DNA of 39,818 nucleotides from Nonomuraea lactucae (GCF_003313395.1 NZ_QNFZ01000109.1:1-39818); one strand, 5' to 3'; shown: positions 23,037 to 30,503, numbered from the stretch's first letter. Made by a program: numbers and translations. Notes: generated from the sequence alone by a model not told the origin.

Positions 23037-23742
23037 ATGCACATCCCGCCCCAGCCCGGTCCCAACTGGCGCTTCAACCCTCCACCTGGATGGCCTGAAC
23101 CTCCCGAGGGCTGGACACCGGGCGTCGCCTGGAGCGGGCCAGAGGAGGATTGGCCGGCAGCCCCGCCGTACTGGGACTGGTGGATCCAGGAGCCCGCTGC
23201 GGAACCCGCGCCTACACCACGTCGCCGGGCTCGCTGGATGCTCGCGGTCGGCCTGGCTGTGGTGCTTGCAGCGGGCGCCGCGGTGGTGACGGCCACGCGA
23301 GTGGCCGCACAAGAGCCTGAACCTGCTGCTGTGGCTGCCGCCGAGTCGGAACCCCAGAGCGAGGCTGCGCCGACACCCACACTGAGCCCTCCGCCGGTCG
23401 ACCTAGGCGTGTACTGGGACGCACGCGAAGTCATGGCGAAGATCGAGCAGACCTACGGGAAGATCTGCGACTACGTCACCTACGACCCCGCCGTGATCAA
23501 CAACAGAAGCCTGAGTGACAACACGTTCGCCCGGTGCCAACTTGGGCTGGACTACGCAAAGATCCACGTTTTCCCCATGCCGGTTGACCAGGGCGCCTGG
23601 AAGGGTGGTGTTCGGCGCGAGCACGCGGGGCGACTATGTGATCCTCTACGGCAGGAACTGGATCATCGACGCTACCGGGGTCGACCAGTTCGGCTTGGCC
23701 GCGCATGAAGTGCTCGGCGGCTACACCAAGGTGGCACGCTGA
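23037..23742 (+). pseudogene. Single-pass membrane protein gene, frameshifted
   Basis: The frame from ATG 23037 encodes a Pro/Trp-rich cytoplasmic part (residues 1-62), a membrane helix (about 67-87, MLAVGLAVVLAAGAAVVTAT), a Pro/Ala/Glu linker and an extracellular domain with Cys residues (ICDYVTYD, ARCQLGLDYAKIHVFPMP). Near 23601-23609 (AAGGGTGGTG) coding character moves forward one base into a frame reading VVFGASTRGDYVILYGRN, then WIIDATGVDQFGLAAHEVLGG, ending at TGA 23740-23742. A single inserted base explains this. The in-frame product runs on as an Arg-rich nonsense tail to 23708. Function unknown. Confidence 0.6.
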
Positions 23743-23894
23743 GAAGGAAGCCACCTGCGCAAAAGGTGATAGTAGGCTGATCACAGCAAAGAGCGGCCTC
23801 CCGCCTGCCAGCAGGAGACCGCCCCTCGACACCAGTAACCCCACGGCCCCCTACAGCCGCTCCCGAACAGCGTACGACCTCGGGGGAGGCCGAA

Positions 23895-24718
23895 ATGCCG
23901 TACTACGTTCACAGCGACCCGAACGCCGATGATGGCCACTGGCGCGACGGCGGCCAGCGGGAATGCGCACGCGCGGATCGATGCTCCGATCCACGCCTCG
24001 TCGCCGACAACGGCAAGACCGTCCGACTCCCGGCGCTGACGCCGCCGGGCGTTCTGCGACATGAACCGCAACGCGGTGGAGGAGGCGCTCCACGACCTTC
24101 CGGTGCTGTTCGTCCGCGTCCATCAGCGGCTGGACAAGAGCTTCGCGGTTGCCGGCGGCCCGGTGGTATCCATCTCCAAGAGCGCGCCTGTCCCGATCTC
24201 GCTCGCTGTGGACGAGCTGCTGCGGCTGATCCTGGCCACGCTCGTCTCGTGGGAGGAGCGTGTCCGCGACGTGGCCCGCCTCACCCCCGCTGGACACCCA
24301 GACCAGCCGCCACCGTCGTGATGGTGCGATCCTCACCCAGGCGTGGACGATCCTCGACGCCCTCCTCGCCCTGCCGGCCGAGATGATGGCCCGCGGCGAC
24401 ACCCTGGAAGAACTCTCCGGAGCCGACGCCGGCCTGGAACTGCTGTACCTCGCGCACCGCTGCCGCCGTCTCCTCGCCGACAACCGGCAGCCCGCACGCC
24501 ACTGCGCTGGCGTGTACTGCGACTGTGGGTTCGCCGAGTTGTACGAGCTCGACGACGACGGCCAGCCCGCGGGGGCGAAGTGCCGGGCCTGCGGCAACAC
24601 CTACGACCTGGAGCAGTACGCAGATCTGACCCGGGCGCGCACGGAGCCGGTCAAGACCTACCGGCGGCACACGCTACAGCCCGCCGGGGCGCACGATCTC
24701 GTCACACGCCGCTCCTGA
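23895..24718 (+). pseudogene. Conserved phage-type protein gene, two frameshifts
   Basis: GGGGGAGG precedes ATG 23895. Coding character runs in three successive frames: MPYYVHSDPNADDGHW (23895 to about 24040), then RAFCDMNRNAVEEALHDLPV with SAPVPISLAVDELLR and VSWEERVRDVARLTP (about 24046-24285), then LDTQTSRHRRDGAIL with DAGLELLYLAHRCRRLL and a zinc-type ending CDCGFAEL...CRACGNTYD (about 24290-24718). Joined, these give one protein of about 274 aa, a layout I associate with a conserved Streptomyces prophage protein of unknown function. Each break is a forward shift of one base, near 24041-24047 and 24283-24291. Confidence 0.65.
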
Positions 24719-24738
24719 CATGGGATGATGGAGGGGAC

Positions 24739-24885
24739 ATGCATGCCTCCCCTCCTCTTCCAGTCCGCCGCTTCCCACGTGACGGAGGCGTTGACGTAGT
24801 GCCGTACGTCCTGCCGATCCACGTTCCCGAGGATGCGTATGAGATGACCGTGGCCGACTGGTTGCAGCTCCACGAGGAGGACTAG
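24739..24885 (+). CDS. Small hypothetical protein, 48 aa
   Basis: ATG 24739 has GGAGGGG only 2 nt away; GTG 24799 has GGAGG with 10 nt spacing and may be the true start of a 28-aa protein (VPYVLPIHVPEDAYEMTVAD). It ends at TAG, immediately before the ATG of the Hfq-like gene, so the two are probably co-translated. No family is recognised. Confidence 0.4.
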   Translation: MHASPPLPVRRFPRDGGVDVVPYVLPIHVPEDAYEMTVADWLQLHEED

Positions 24886-25128
24886 ATGCAAGCCATGGAG
24901 GTGTGGATGGACGTACTGTCTCCGCTGGAAGGCAGCCAGCAGCGTGTGACAATTCACCTAGTCGGCGGCCAGTCGCTAAAGGGTGCAGTCGTCGAATTGG
25001 ACCGCGCCCGCAAGAGCGTCGTCCTCGACGAGTACGCGCATGGTTCCGCTGTGACAAAACACGAATCCCCGGTGCACACGATCCTGCTGTCAGCGGTTCA
25101 AGCCGTCACGGTCCACAAGCAGGAGTAG
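24886..25128 (+). CDS. Hfq/LSm-like small protein (predicted)
   Basis: 80 aa. Residues 21-48 (VTIHLVGGQSLKGAVVELDR, then VVLDE) fit the Sm1 strand pattern of Hfq: V-x-I-x-L-x-x-G-x-x-L-x-G followed by an acidic turn and a hydrophobic strand. A Lys-His pair (58-59) and a short hydrophobic strand (64-76, HTILLSAVQAVTV) follow where Hfq has its KH...Sm2 motif. An N-terminal helix of about 15 residues would match the Hfq alpha-1. The fold call is inferred from pattern only; another small beta-barrel is possible. ATG 24886 abuts the previous stop, with GAGGAGG upstream; ATG 24895 is an alternative. A strong terminator follows at 25209-25237. Confidence 0.5.
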   Translation: MQAMEVWMDVLSPLEGSQQRVTIHLVGGQSLKGAVVELDRARKSVVLDEYAHGSAVTKHESPVHTILLSAVQAVTVHKQE

Positions 25129-25208
25129 ACGCGTGAACGGCTCCGGCGCGCCGTACTCGCGTTTTCGCTGGTGACCTGTTATAAATCGAAGTGATCGTGG
25201 GAGCAAAT

Positions 25209-25237
25209 GCCCTCAGACCGGATGGTCGAGGGCTTTT
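25209..25237 (+). terminator. Intrinsic terminator with TTTT
   Basis: GCCCTC, one bulged A, GACC, loop GGAT, GGTC, GAGGGC, then TTTT (25234-25237). This is a canonical Rho-independent terminator with a tetraloop, 81 nt after the Hfq-like gene. A TATAAA (25180-25185) lies 24 nt upstream of the hairpin. Confidence 0.8.
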
Positions 25238-25250
25238 CGCATGTCTGGGG

Positions 25251-25496
25251 GTGACCAGCGTGCCGGAGCGGATCACGATCGCCGACGCTGCGGGGCGTCT
25301 CGGCATCCCCGAGCCCACCGTCCGCGTGTGGGCGTCCCGGCACCATGCCCGCAAGCTGCTCAAGCTCGGCAAGACAGCCTGGTATGACTGGCCCGACCTG
25401 GCCACCATCGCCCGCCAACTGCGCCGCGGCGAGAAGGTGCCGGCCACTCCCGAGGAGCGGGACCGGTTGCGGGCATCTCTCAAGCCGGCGGCCTAG
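25251..25496 (+). CDS. Small helix-turn-helix DNA-binding protein
   Basis: 81 aa from GTG 25251 (GTG 25260 also possible; the frame opens at 25191 but crosses the terminator hairpin). Residues about 7-55: ITIADAAGRLGIPEPTVRVW then ASRHHARKLLKLGKTAWYDW, the MerR-like helix-turn-helix 17 layout, followed by a basic helix (IARQLRRGEK). It lies upstream of the terminase genes, as such regulators often do in actinophages. Targets unknown. Confidence 0.65.
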   Translation: MTSVPERITIADAAGRLGIPEPTVRVWASRHHARKLLKLGKTAWYDWPDLATIARQLRRGEKVPATPEERDRLRASLKPAA

Positions 25497-25518
25497 ACAG
25501 CCCTAGACATTCCAAGAT

Positions 25519-25614
25519 GCGCACCTGACTGGGGTGCGCTTGCTCCGCGGCTCCCTCCCCTGTGGTTGTCGCGTCGAGCTGGTGGCGGCCCGACTCGAGG
25601 GCCGGGCCGCCACC
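25519..25614 (+). terminator. Two hairpins after HTH gene
   Basis: GCGCACC/GGTGCGC (25519-25525 with 25533-25539, followed by TTGCT) and a perfect 12-bp stem GGTGGCGGCCCG/CGGGCCGCCACC (25581-25592 with 25603-25614). Together they make an efficient stop after the HTH gene. No gene is seen between 25497 and 25714. Confidence 0.6.
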
Positions 25615-25714
25615 GACCCCTGATCGTGAGGTCTGGCCTGGACTGGGGTTCGTAGGCCGGGCTGCATCACAACTCCGGGCGGCTGTCTTGTAGTCCGCAC
25701 GCCTGCCGCTTTGG

Positions 25715-26311
25715 ATGCCGCCCGGTCTAGCCGTTCTGCTAGTCGCCTGCAGCCTGTGCTTCTACGCTCAGGAGATGGCGGATCTCGACCTGTTCGGGGC
25801 ATGGGGCCTATGGATGGACAACGTCCAGGTCAACCAGCACACTCTCTACGGCTTTTCCATCCTCGCGATGGGCCGCATCGGCAAAGTCGTCTCCTTCTTC
25901 GCCGGTATGACGGTTGTTTTAGACATCATCGGCCCCGAACGCATCAGGCAGTTCGGCGGCAGGGCCAAGCAGTTCGACCCAATCCACTCGCTCACATTCC
26001 GGAAGGTTGCCGTCGGCGTGGGTCTGGTGGGGGCACTCATCGGCGTTGCGGCCGGGATAAGTGGCCTGGCTGACCTTGGCTCTGCTGTGGAAAACATCCT
26101 GAGTGTGGTTGGCGTTGTGGTTGGCGGCGTGGCTCTGATCGCAACCCCTCAAATTGCGAGAGCCCTGGCGCAAGGCGTAGCAAGGGGCTTAGAGAATGAG
26201 GCTTGGGAGCGCGTTATCCGCTGGTCAGATGGTCGCGAAGTCGGACGATTGGGGCGTCTGCCACACGGGGAGCACCCCCACCGCTCGAACGCTCATTCGA
26301 GACCGCTATGA
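25715..26311 (+). CDS. Integral membrane protein
   Basis: 198 aa with three to four hydrophobic segments: about residues 3-18, 45-70 (FSILAMGRIGKVVSFFAGMTVVLDIIG), 95-115 (VAVGVGLVGALIGVAAGI) and 125-145. The last 25 residues are His/Arg-rich and may be out of the original frame. Its stop overlaps the next ATG (ATGA). No clear Shine-Dalgarno precedes ATG 25715. Function unknown. Confidence 0.5.
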   Translation: MPPGLAVLLVACSLCFYAQEMADLDLFGAWGLWMDNVQVNQHTLYGFSILAMGRIGKVVSFFAGMTVVLDIIGPERIRQFGGRAKQFDPIHSLTFRKVAVGVGLVGALIGVAAGISGLADLGSAVENILSVVGVVVGGVALIATPQIARALAQGVARGLENEAWERVIRWSDGREVGRLGRLPHGEHPHRSNAHSRPL

Positions 26312-26538
26312 GGCGAGCAGGTCGAAGTGGAAGCCGACAACTAGCAGGATCACCGCCCTGCGGATGCCGGCTACTGCTCGAATGGCGCCGCACCGAGGAC
26401 GGGTGGCAACAGCGTGTCTCCTGGATCGAGGTAGTCCCCGGCCGGGGCCTCGACACTCACGAAGATTGGCTCCCTGCCAGCAAGGTGGAGCCCATCCCCG
26501 GCGAGGACTACAGCAGAGTGCCACGCTGCCGCGCCTGA
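26308..26538 (+). CDS. Small hypothetical protein, 76 aa
   Basis: ATG 26308 overlaps the previous stop as ATGA. The core, CGCRLLLEWRRTEDGWQQRV then SWIEVVPGRGLDTHEDWLPA, reads as a small beta-sheet protein rich in Trp, followed by KVEPIPGEDYSRVPR. Similar proteins precede terminase genes in actinobacterial prophages as far as I recall; function unknown. Confidence 0.5.
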   Translation: MRRAGRSGSRQLAGSPPCGCRLLLEWRRTEDGWQQRVSWIEVVPGRGLDTHEDWLPASKVEPIPGEDYSRVPRCRA

Positions 26539-26559
26539 TCAACCCGAAGGAGGCGCATC

Positions 26560-27198
26560 ATGACAACTGCCTCAAGCGAGCCGCCTCGTGACAGCCGATG
26601 CTGTGACGGCCCCTACTGCCACGGCAGGAAGCGGGACAGGTCAGGCACCTACTGCCATCGGCCGCTCGGCTGGGGCACGTCACACGTGGGCGTAGGGGCT
26701 TGCAAACTGCACGGCGGAGCTGCTGAGAGTCACGCGGTTGCGGCTCGCATGGAGCAGGCGCGGCGCGCGGTGGCGACGTATGGCCTGCCGCGCGAGGTCG
26801 ACCCGGCAGCAGCACTGCTGGAAGAGGTTCACCGGACGGCCGGGCATGTGGCCTGGCTGCAGGAGAAGGTCCGCGAGATCGACGAGGACGACCTGGTGTG
26901 GGGCGTCGTCGAAGAAGTCGACAAGGGCGCCGGCGAATTCACGGGCGTGGACGTCACCAAGGCGGCGAAGCCGAACGTGTGGCTGGAGCTCTATCACCGG
27001 GAGCGGGCTCATCTGGCGAAGGTGGCTAAGGACGCGCTCGCTGCCGGTATCGCTGAGCGGCAGGTGCGCCTGGCGGAGCAGCAGGGCGCGCTGATTGTGG
27101 GTGTGATCCAGCGGATCCTCGATGATCTGTCGTTGACTGCTGAGCAGAGGGCGCGGGTACCTGAGGTGGTGCCGCGCCACCTCCGGGCGGTCTCGTAA
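26560..27198 (+). CDS. Phage terminase small subunit-like protein
   Basis: 212 aa from ATG 26560 with AAGGAGG about 7 nt upstream. The N-terminus has a Cys/His-rich zinc-binding part (CCDGPYCHGRKR, then CHRPLGWGT and CKLHGG, residues about 12-55). The body is helical, with LPREVDPAAALLEEVHRTAG (about 75-94), NVWLELYHRERAHL and AERQVRLAEQQGALIV. This matches the small DNA-recognition subunit found in actinobacterial prophages directly before the large terminase, as here. It would select viral DNA for packaging; with no capsid genes left it is presumably non-functional. The frame appears intact. Confidence 0.75.
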   Translation: MTTASSEPPRDSRCCDGPYCHGRKRDRSGTYCHRPLGWGTSHVGVGACKLHGGAAESHAVAARMEQARRAVATYGLPREVDPAAALLEEVHRTAGHVAWLQEKVREIDEDDLVWGVVEEVDKGAGEFTGVDVTKAAKPNVWLELYHRERAHLAKVAKDALAAGIAERQVRLAEQQGALIVGVIQRILDDLSLTAEQRARVPEVVPRHLRAVS

Positions 27199-27311
27199 CG
27201 CTCGGTGATATGAGGCGGGGGCCGGCTGGCATCCAACCGGTGGCCATCCACAAGAACGATCAAGGGGTGTGCTGGTCGGCGCAATTCGGCTGTGGTCACG
27301 TTGTTTGAGAG

Positions 27312-28275
27312 GTGGCCATGACGCTGACCGCTTGGGAGGCCGCCGCCCGCATGTTCGAGCCGCCTCGCCGCCGGTGGAATACACCGGGCGAACTGGCTCT
27401 CGAGTTGGATCCGCGGACTCGGCAAACCCCGGCGCTCGACCTCATTGACGCCGAACTCGTGCGACTCGCCGACGCTCCTGATGGTCGGCTGCTGCTGAGC
27501 ATGCCGCCCCAGGAGGGGAAGTCCCAGCGTGCGTCCCGCCGGTTCCCGCTGTGGATGCTCACACAGAAGCCCGACACCAGGATCGCGATGTGCTCCTACG
27601 AGCACGGTGTGGCCCGGCGCTGGGGTCGCGCCGTCCGCGACGACATCACCGCCCATCAGGCGCTGCTCGGCCTGCAGGTGCGTGACGATCTGTCCGCCCA
27701 GCACGAATGGCAGCTTTCGGGCCACGAGGGCGGTATGTACGCGGTCGGCATCGGCGGCGGTCTCACCGGGCGGCCAGTTGATCTCCTGGTCGTCGACGAC
27801 CCTGTGAAGGACCGTGAGCAGGCGGACTCTCCCACGTACTGGGAGCGGGCTTGGGACTGGTGGTTGGAGGTCGGGTCGATTGGGCTCGCCCCGGGAGCTC
27901 CCGTTGTGGTGATTGCAACGAGGTGGCATGAAGACGACCTGATCGGGCGCTCCGTGCCGCGGAGGACGGCCACCTGTGGCGGGTGGTCAACATCCCCGCC
28001 CAAGCGGACCACGACCCGAACAAGGGCGAGGTGGACCCGCTCGGCCGTGAGCCGGTGCGCGAGGCCGTACCCGGGTGCAGTGGGAGGCCATCAAGGTCCG
28101 CTCCGGCTCCCGCACCTGGGCGAGCCTCTACCAAGGCCGTCCCGCGCCGGCCGCGGGCGACATCTTCCTGCGCGAGTGGTGGCGCGCGGCCAGGCAGTCC
28201 GAGGCTGAGGCGATTGCTGCGCTGGACCGCGACGGCTGGTCGAACGGCTACCTGATGGTTGCCCTCGACCGATAG
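27312..28275 (+). pseudogene. Terminase large subunit, frameshifted and truncated
   Basis: Packaging ATPase/nuclease gene. The first frame gives the ATPase half from GTG/ATG near 27312-27318: LLLSMPPQEGKSQRASRRFP (Walker A region), then CSYEHGVARRWGRAVRDDI, LLVVDDPVKDREQADSP (Walker B/DEAD-like) and VVVIATRWHEDDLIGR. Near 27948 one base is missing; coding resumes as LRAAEDGHLWRVVNIPAQAD in a second frame to about 28064, then shifts again to QWEAIKVRSGSRTWASLYQG, GDIFLREWW and DGWSNGYLMVALDR, ending at TAG 28273. The nuclease domain that should follow is absent. Two frameshifts plus the truncation make this a clear pseudogene marking the right end of the island. Confidence 0.85.
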
Positions 28276-28341
28276 CGGACGTTCTTGCCCTGACTCGTGG
28301 CTGTCCCGTTCGCGACCAGCGGGGTCATCACGCCCGTTGCG

Positions 28342-28671
28342 TCAATGGACCGCCACGCTGAGCAGTACGGCGGAGTCGTCGATCGCGGTCAGGCTGTGTC
28401 GCTCGGCCGGGATCACGACGTAGTCGCCGGCCGTCCCCTCCCAGGTGTCTTGGCCGGTCGCGAGGCGCACGCGGCCGCGCAGCACCAGCAGGGTGGCCTC
28501 GCCGGGGCTCTCGTGTTCGTCGAGCCCACGTCCGGCGGCGAGCGCGAGCAGCGTCTGGCGCAGGGAATGCTGGTGCCCGCCGTGGACGGTGCGTGCGCTG
28601 CGTCCACTCGCGGCTGATCGCGCCGCGGTGAGGTGCTCGCTCGCCAGGGTGTTCAGGGAGATCGATTGCAT
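28342..28671 (-). CDS. Cupin-domain protein
   Basis: 109 aa from ATG at 28671, preceded by GAAGGG; ATG at 28701 overlaps the upstream stop (ATGA) and would add ten residues. Residues about 28-105 form a single cupin barrel: HGGHQHSLRQTLLALAAGRG, LDEHESPGEATLLVLRGRV (His/Glu metal-ligand pattern), TAGDYVVIPAERHSLTAIDD (the second motif P...H). It probably binds a metal or small ligand; the reaction is unknown. It is the last gene of a minus-strand pair with the membrane protein. Confidence 0.8.
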   Translation of the reverse strand: MQSISLNTLASEHLTAARSAASGRSARTVHGGHQHSLRQTLLALAAGRGLDEHESPGEATLLVLRGRVRLATGQDTWEGTAGDYVVIPAERHSLTAIDDSAVLLSVAVH

Positions 28672-28697
28672 GACGGCGCCCTTCGTTCTCGGTGGGC

Positions 28698-29123
28698 TCA
28701 TGTCGCGAGCAGCAGTACACCGGTGGAGAGCAGGGCCGCGGCCTTCGCGGTCTCCAGGGCGACGTAGGCGTGATGGCTCCGTGAGCGCGGCGCGTCCTCC
28801 CCGGCGAGGACGCGGTCGGATCGGCGAGCCAGTCGCGGGCGGACCATGCCGACCTGCGTGGCCAGGGCCGCGACGGCGATGATGGCGGCGATCGTGCCCG
28901 CGGGCGGCGTGCCGGCGGTGCTGATCGCGACGACGAGCGCGGTGGCGAGGACGGCTTCGGCGGCGTTGAGAGCGCGAAAGACCAGCCTGCCGATCCCGAG
29001 ACCGATGCGCAGGTCCACTCCGGGCGCGCGGAACTTCAACGGCGCTTCCAGGAACGAGATGGCCAGCACCATGCCGAGCCATACGAACACCACCCCGATG
29101 GCGACAGCCGGTGCCGTGGTCAT
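28698..29123 (-). CDS. Four-helix membrane protein, DUF4149-like
   Basis: 141 aa with four hydrophobic segments (about residues 5-25, 55-72, 77-95 and 120-140). After helix 1 comes SFLEAPLKFRAPGVDLRIGL, a conserved acidic/aromatic motif that resembles the start of the TMEM205/DUF4149-type family; this match is tentative. It is followed by the cupin gene with an ATGA overlap. Role unknown; the cupin and the upstream regulator suggest a redox- or metal-linked unit. Confidence 0.6.
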   Translation of the reverse strand: MTTAPAVAIGVVFVWLGMVLAISFLEAPLKFRAPGVDLRIGLGIGRLVFRALNAAEAVLATALVVAISTAGTPPAGTIAAIIAVAALATQVGMVRPRLARRSDRVLAGEDAPRSRSHHAYVALETAKAAALLSTGVLLLAT

Positions 29124-29181
29124 GAGCGCGTCCTTCCTTTCCTGCCTCTCCTGCTGCGGGCCGGACGGTCCGCGTGGCCGG

Positions 29182-29877
29182 TCATGGGGCGTGGTCCGCC
29201 GTCGCGAGGTGCGCGACGCACAGATCGGGCTGGGCGAAGGGGCTGAGCCGGTCCACCGTCACCGGGGCGCCGATCGCCGCCATCGCCCCCTGCATGAGCC
29301 CGAGGTGCAGAGGGCAGATCGTCTTGCCCTGGGTACGGACCAGTTCGAGGAAGGGGCAGTGCCGCAGGCCGATCTGTCCCGGGCCGGCCGCGGGTTGCTC
29401 CTCCGGTGCGAACCCGAGATCTTCGAGCAGGCCGACGAGCCGCCGCACGGCCACCTCCCGGGTGACCCCCTCAGTTGGCGCCGGTCGATCGACCAGGTAG
29501 CCGCCCCATGCCCGTCCGGCCTCGATCGCTCTGGTGACAGGCTCGGGGCCGGTGGCCAGGTTGCCGGCCAGGATCTCGGCCAGTTGGCGATAACTGCGCG
29601 GCCCGCCGGGATCCATCCCGGGCCGCGCCCGGTAGGCCAGCGGTGGCCGGCCCGGTCCGGCGGGTGCGGCGTCAACCCGCTCCACCTGGCCGCTCTCGGC
29701 CAGGGCGTCGAGATGGAACCGCACCGTGTTGACATGCACCCCGAGCCGCTCGGCGATGTCGGCCACACGCAGCGGTGCCCCGGCTTCGCGGAGCATCGTC
29801 AGGATGTGCCGACGGCGTCCGGTCACCGGTGCCGCGGGTCGCGCGCCGCTCGCCCCCTCGTCGTCGACGTACCTCAT
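29182..29877 (-). CDS. SufR/ArsR-like winged-helix regulator
   Basis: 231 aa from ATG at 29877. The N-terminal winged helix (about residues 20-75) reads RRRHILTMLREAGAPLRVAD, then LGVHVNTVRFHLDALAESGQ. The C-terminal half carries three ordered Cys/His clusters, LRHCPFLELV, ICPLHLGLMQG and DLCVAHL, the pattern of SufR-type regulators that bind an Fe-S cluster or metal. It is divergent from the methyltransferase remnant, with a compact shared promoter region and a dyad that it may bind. The longer frame to 30000 enters that promoter and the neighbour gene and is rejected. It probably regulates the minus-strand membrane/cupin genes as well. Confidence 0.8.
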   Translation of the reverse strand: MRYVDDEGASGARPAAPVTGRRRHILTMLREAGAPLRVADIAERLGVHVNTVRFHLDALAESGQVERVDAAPAGPGRPPLAYRARPGMDPGGPRSYRQLAEILAGNLATGPEPVTRAIEAGRAWGGYLVDRPAPTEGVTREVAVRRLVGLLEDLGFAPEEQPAAGPGQIGLRHCPFLELVRTQGKTICPLHLGLMQGAMAAIGAPVTVDRLSPFAQPDLCVAHLATADHAP

Positions 29878-29881
29878 GGTG

Positions 29882-29911
29882 TTGAGTTTACACAGAATGC
29901 ACTTGTATAAA
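29882..29911 (+). promoter_or_regulatory. Plus-strand promoter TTGAGT-18-TATAAA
   Basis: TTGAGT (29882-29887), 18 nt spacer, TATAAA (29906-29911), leading to the gene at 29935, which has AAGGAG 5 nt upstream. Imperfect inverted arms (GTTTACACAG and CTTGTATAAAT) within 29887-29912 could be the operator of the divergent SufR-like regulator. Confidence 0.55.
29885..29890 (-). promoter_or_regulatory. -10 element TAAACT, leaderless start at 29877
   Basis: On the minus strand TAAACT ends 7 nt before ATG 29877, with no Shine-Dalgarno. It overlaps the opposite-strand -35, so the two divergent promoters compete for the same DNA. Confidence 0.5.
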
Positions 29912-29934
29912 TAGGGCCAATGGAAGGAGCTCCA

Positions 29935-30324
29935 ATGCCCGGCCAGACGGTCGCCGAATGGGGCACGCTGCTCGAAGCCCACGGATTCGTCGTCGAGCAC
30001 ATCGACACCACGACCATGGCTCTCCTGGAACCGCGACGGATGAGCGCCGACGAGGGACTGCGCGGTGCCGCCCGCTTCGGCAAGAACCTGACCGCCGCCG
30101 GCGCACTACTTGAGGAGCACTTCATGGAGCTGGTTCCCGGAAACACCTTGCTCACCGCCACCCCCGACGAAGGGCGTGCCCTGGCCGTCAAGCTCGCAAG
30201 GGCCACAGTGAAGGCCACTCAGCCGGACGCCGACGTACGCCAGCGCCTGCGGCCCGACTACGCCGAGGACCCCGCCGCCCTGATCGCCGTGGGCACAAGT
30301 GGGCATTGGATGGCCTGGCGATGA
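29935..30324 (+). CDS. Orphan C-terminal part of a methyltransferase
   Basis: 129 aa from ATG 29935 with AAGGAG 5 nt upstream. Residues 1-50 (TVAEWGTLLEAHGFVVEHID, MALLEPRRMSADEGLRGAAR, FGKNL) look like the last strands and cap helix of a class I SAM methyltransferase of the UbiE type, but the SAM-binding Rossmann core is missing. The remainder (LLTATPDEGRALAVKLARAT, ending AVGTSGHWMAWR) is not recognised. With its own promoter and Shine-Dalgarno it may be expressed. It could be a truncated gene captured by this promoter, or a small protein that only resembles the family. Confidence 0.45.
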   Translation: MPGQTVAEWGTLLEAHGFVVEHIDTTTMALLEPRRMSADEGLRGAARFGKNLTAAGALLEEHFMELVPGNTLLTATPDEGRALAVKLARATVKATQPDADVRQRLRPDYAEDPAALIAVGTSGHWMAWR

Positions 30325-30376
30325 GCACCGCGATCACCGTAACCTCGGGGCCCGTACAGGAGAGGAGCGGCTGGCC

Positions 30377-30445
30377 ATGACAGCTGTCCTCGAGACCTCT
30401 GACGTGGACGCTCTCCACGCCGTGATCGGCCGCGAGCTCGCGTAG
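30377..30445 (+). CDS. Possible 22-aa ORF, antitoxin-start-like
   Basis: ATG 30377 is preceded by AGGAGAGGAG and encodes MTAVLETSDVDALHAVIGRE before TAG. It may be the first codons of a broken gene, perhaps an antitoxin partner of the vapC fragment at 31953, but the match is too short to assign. The rest of the gap from 30325 to 30503 shows nothing else. Confidence 0.25.
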   Translation: MTAVLETSDVDALHAVIGRELA

Positions 30446-30503
30446 CTGTTCACCTGTGCGTGCAACAGACGACCTCGGCTGAAGGATCAGGCGGTACCCA
30501 AGA

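Noticed and set aside
27940-28075. Programmed ribosomal frameshifting in the terminase gene
   Set aside because: No slippery heptamer at either break; two shifts plus C-terminal truncation indicate decay.
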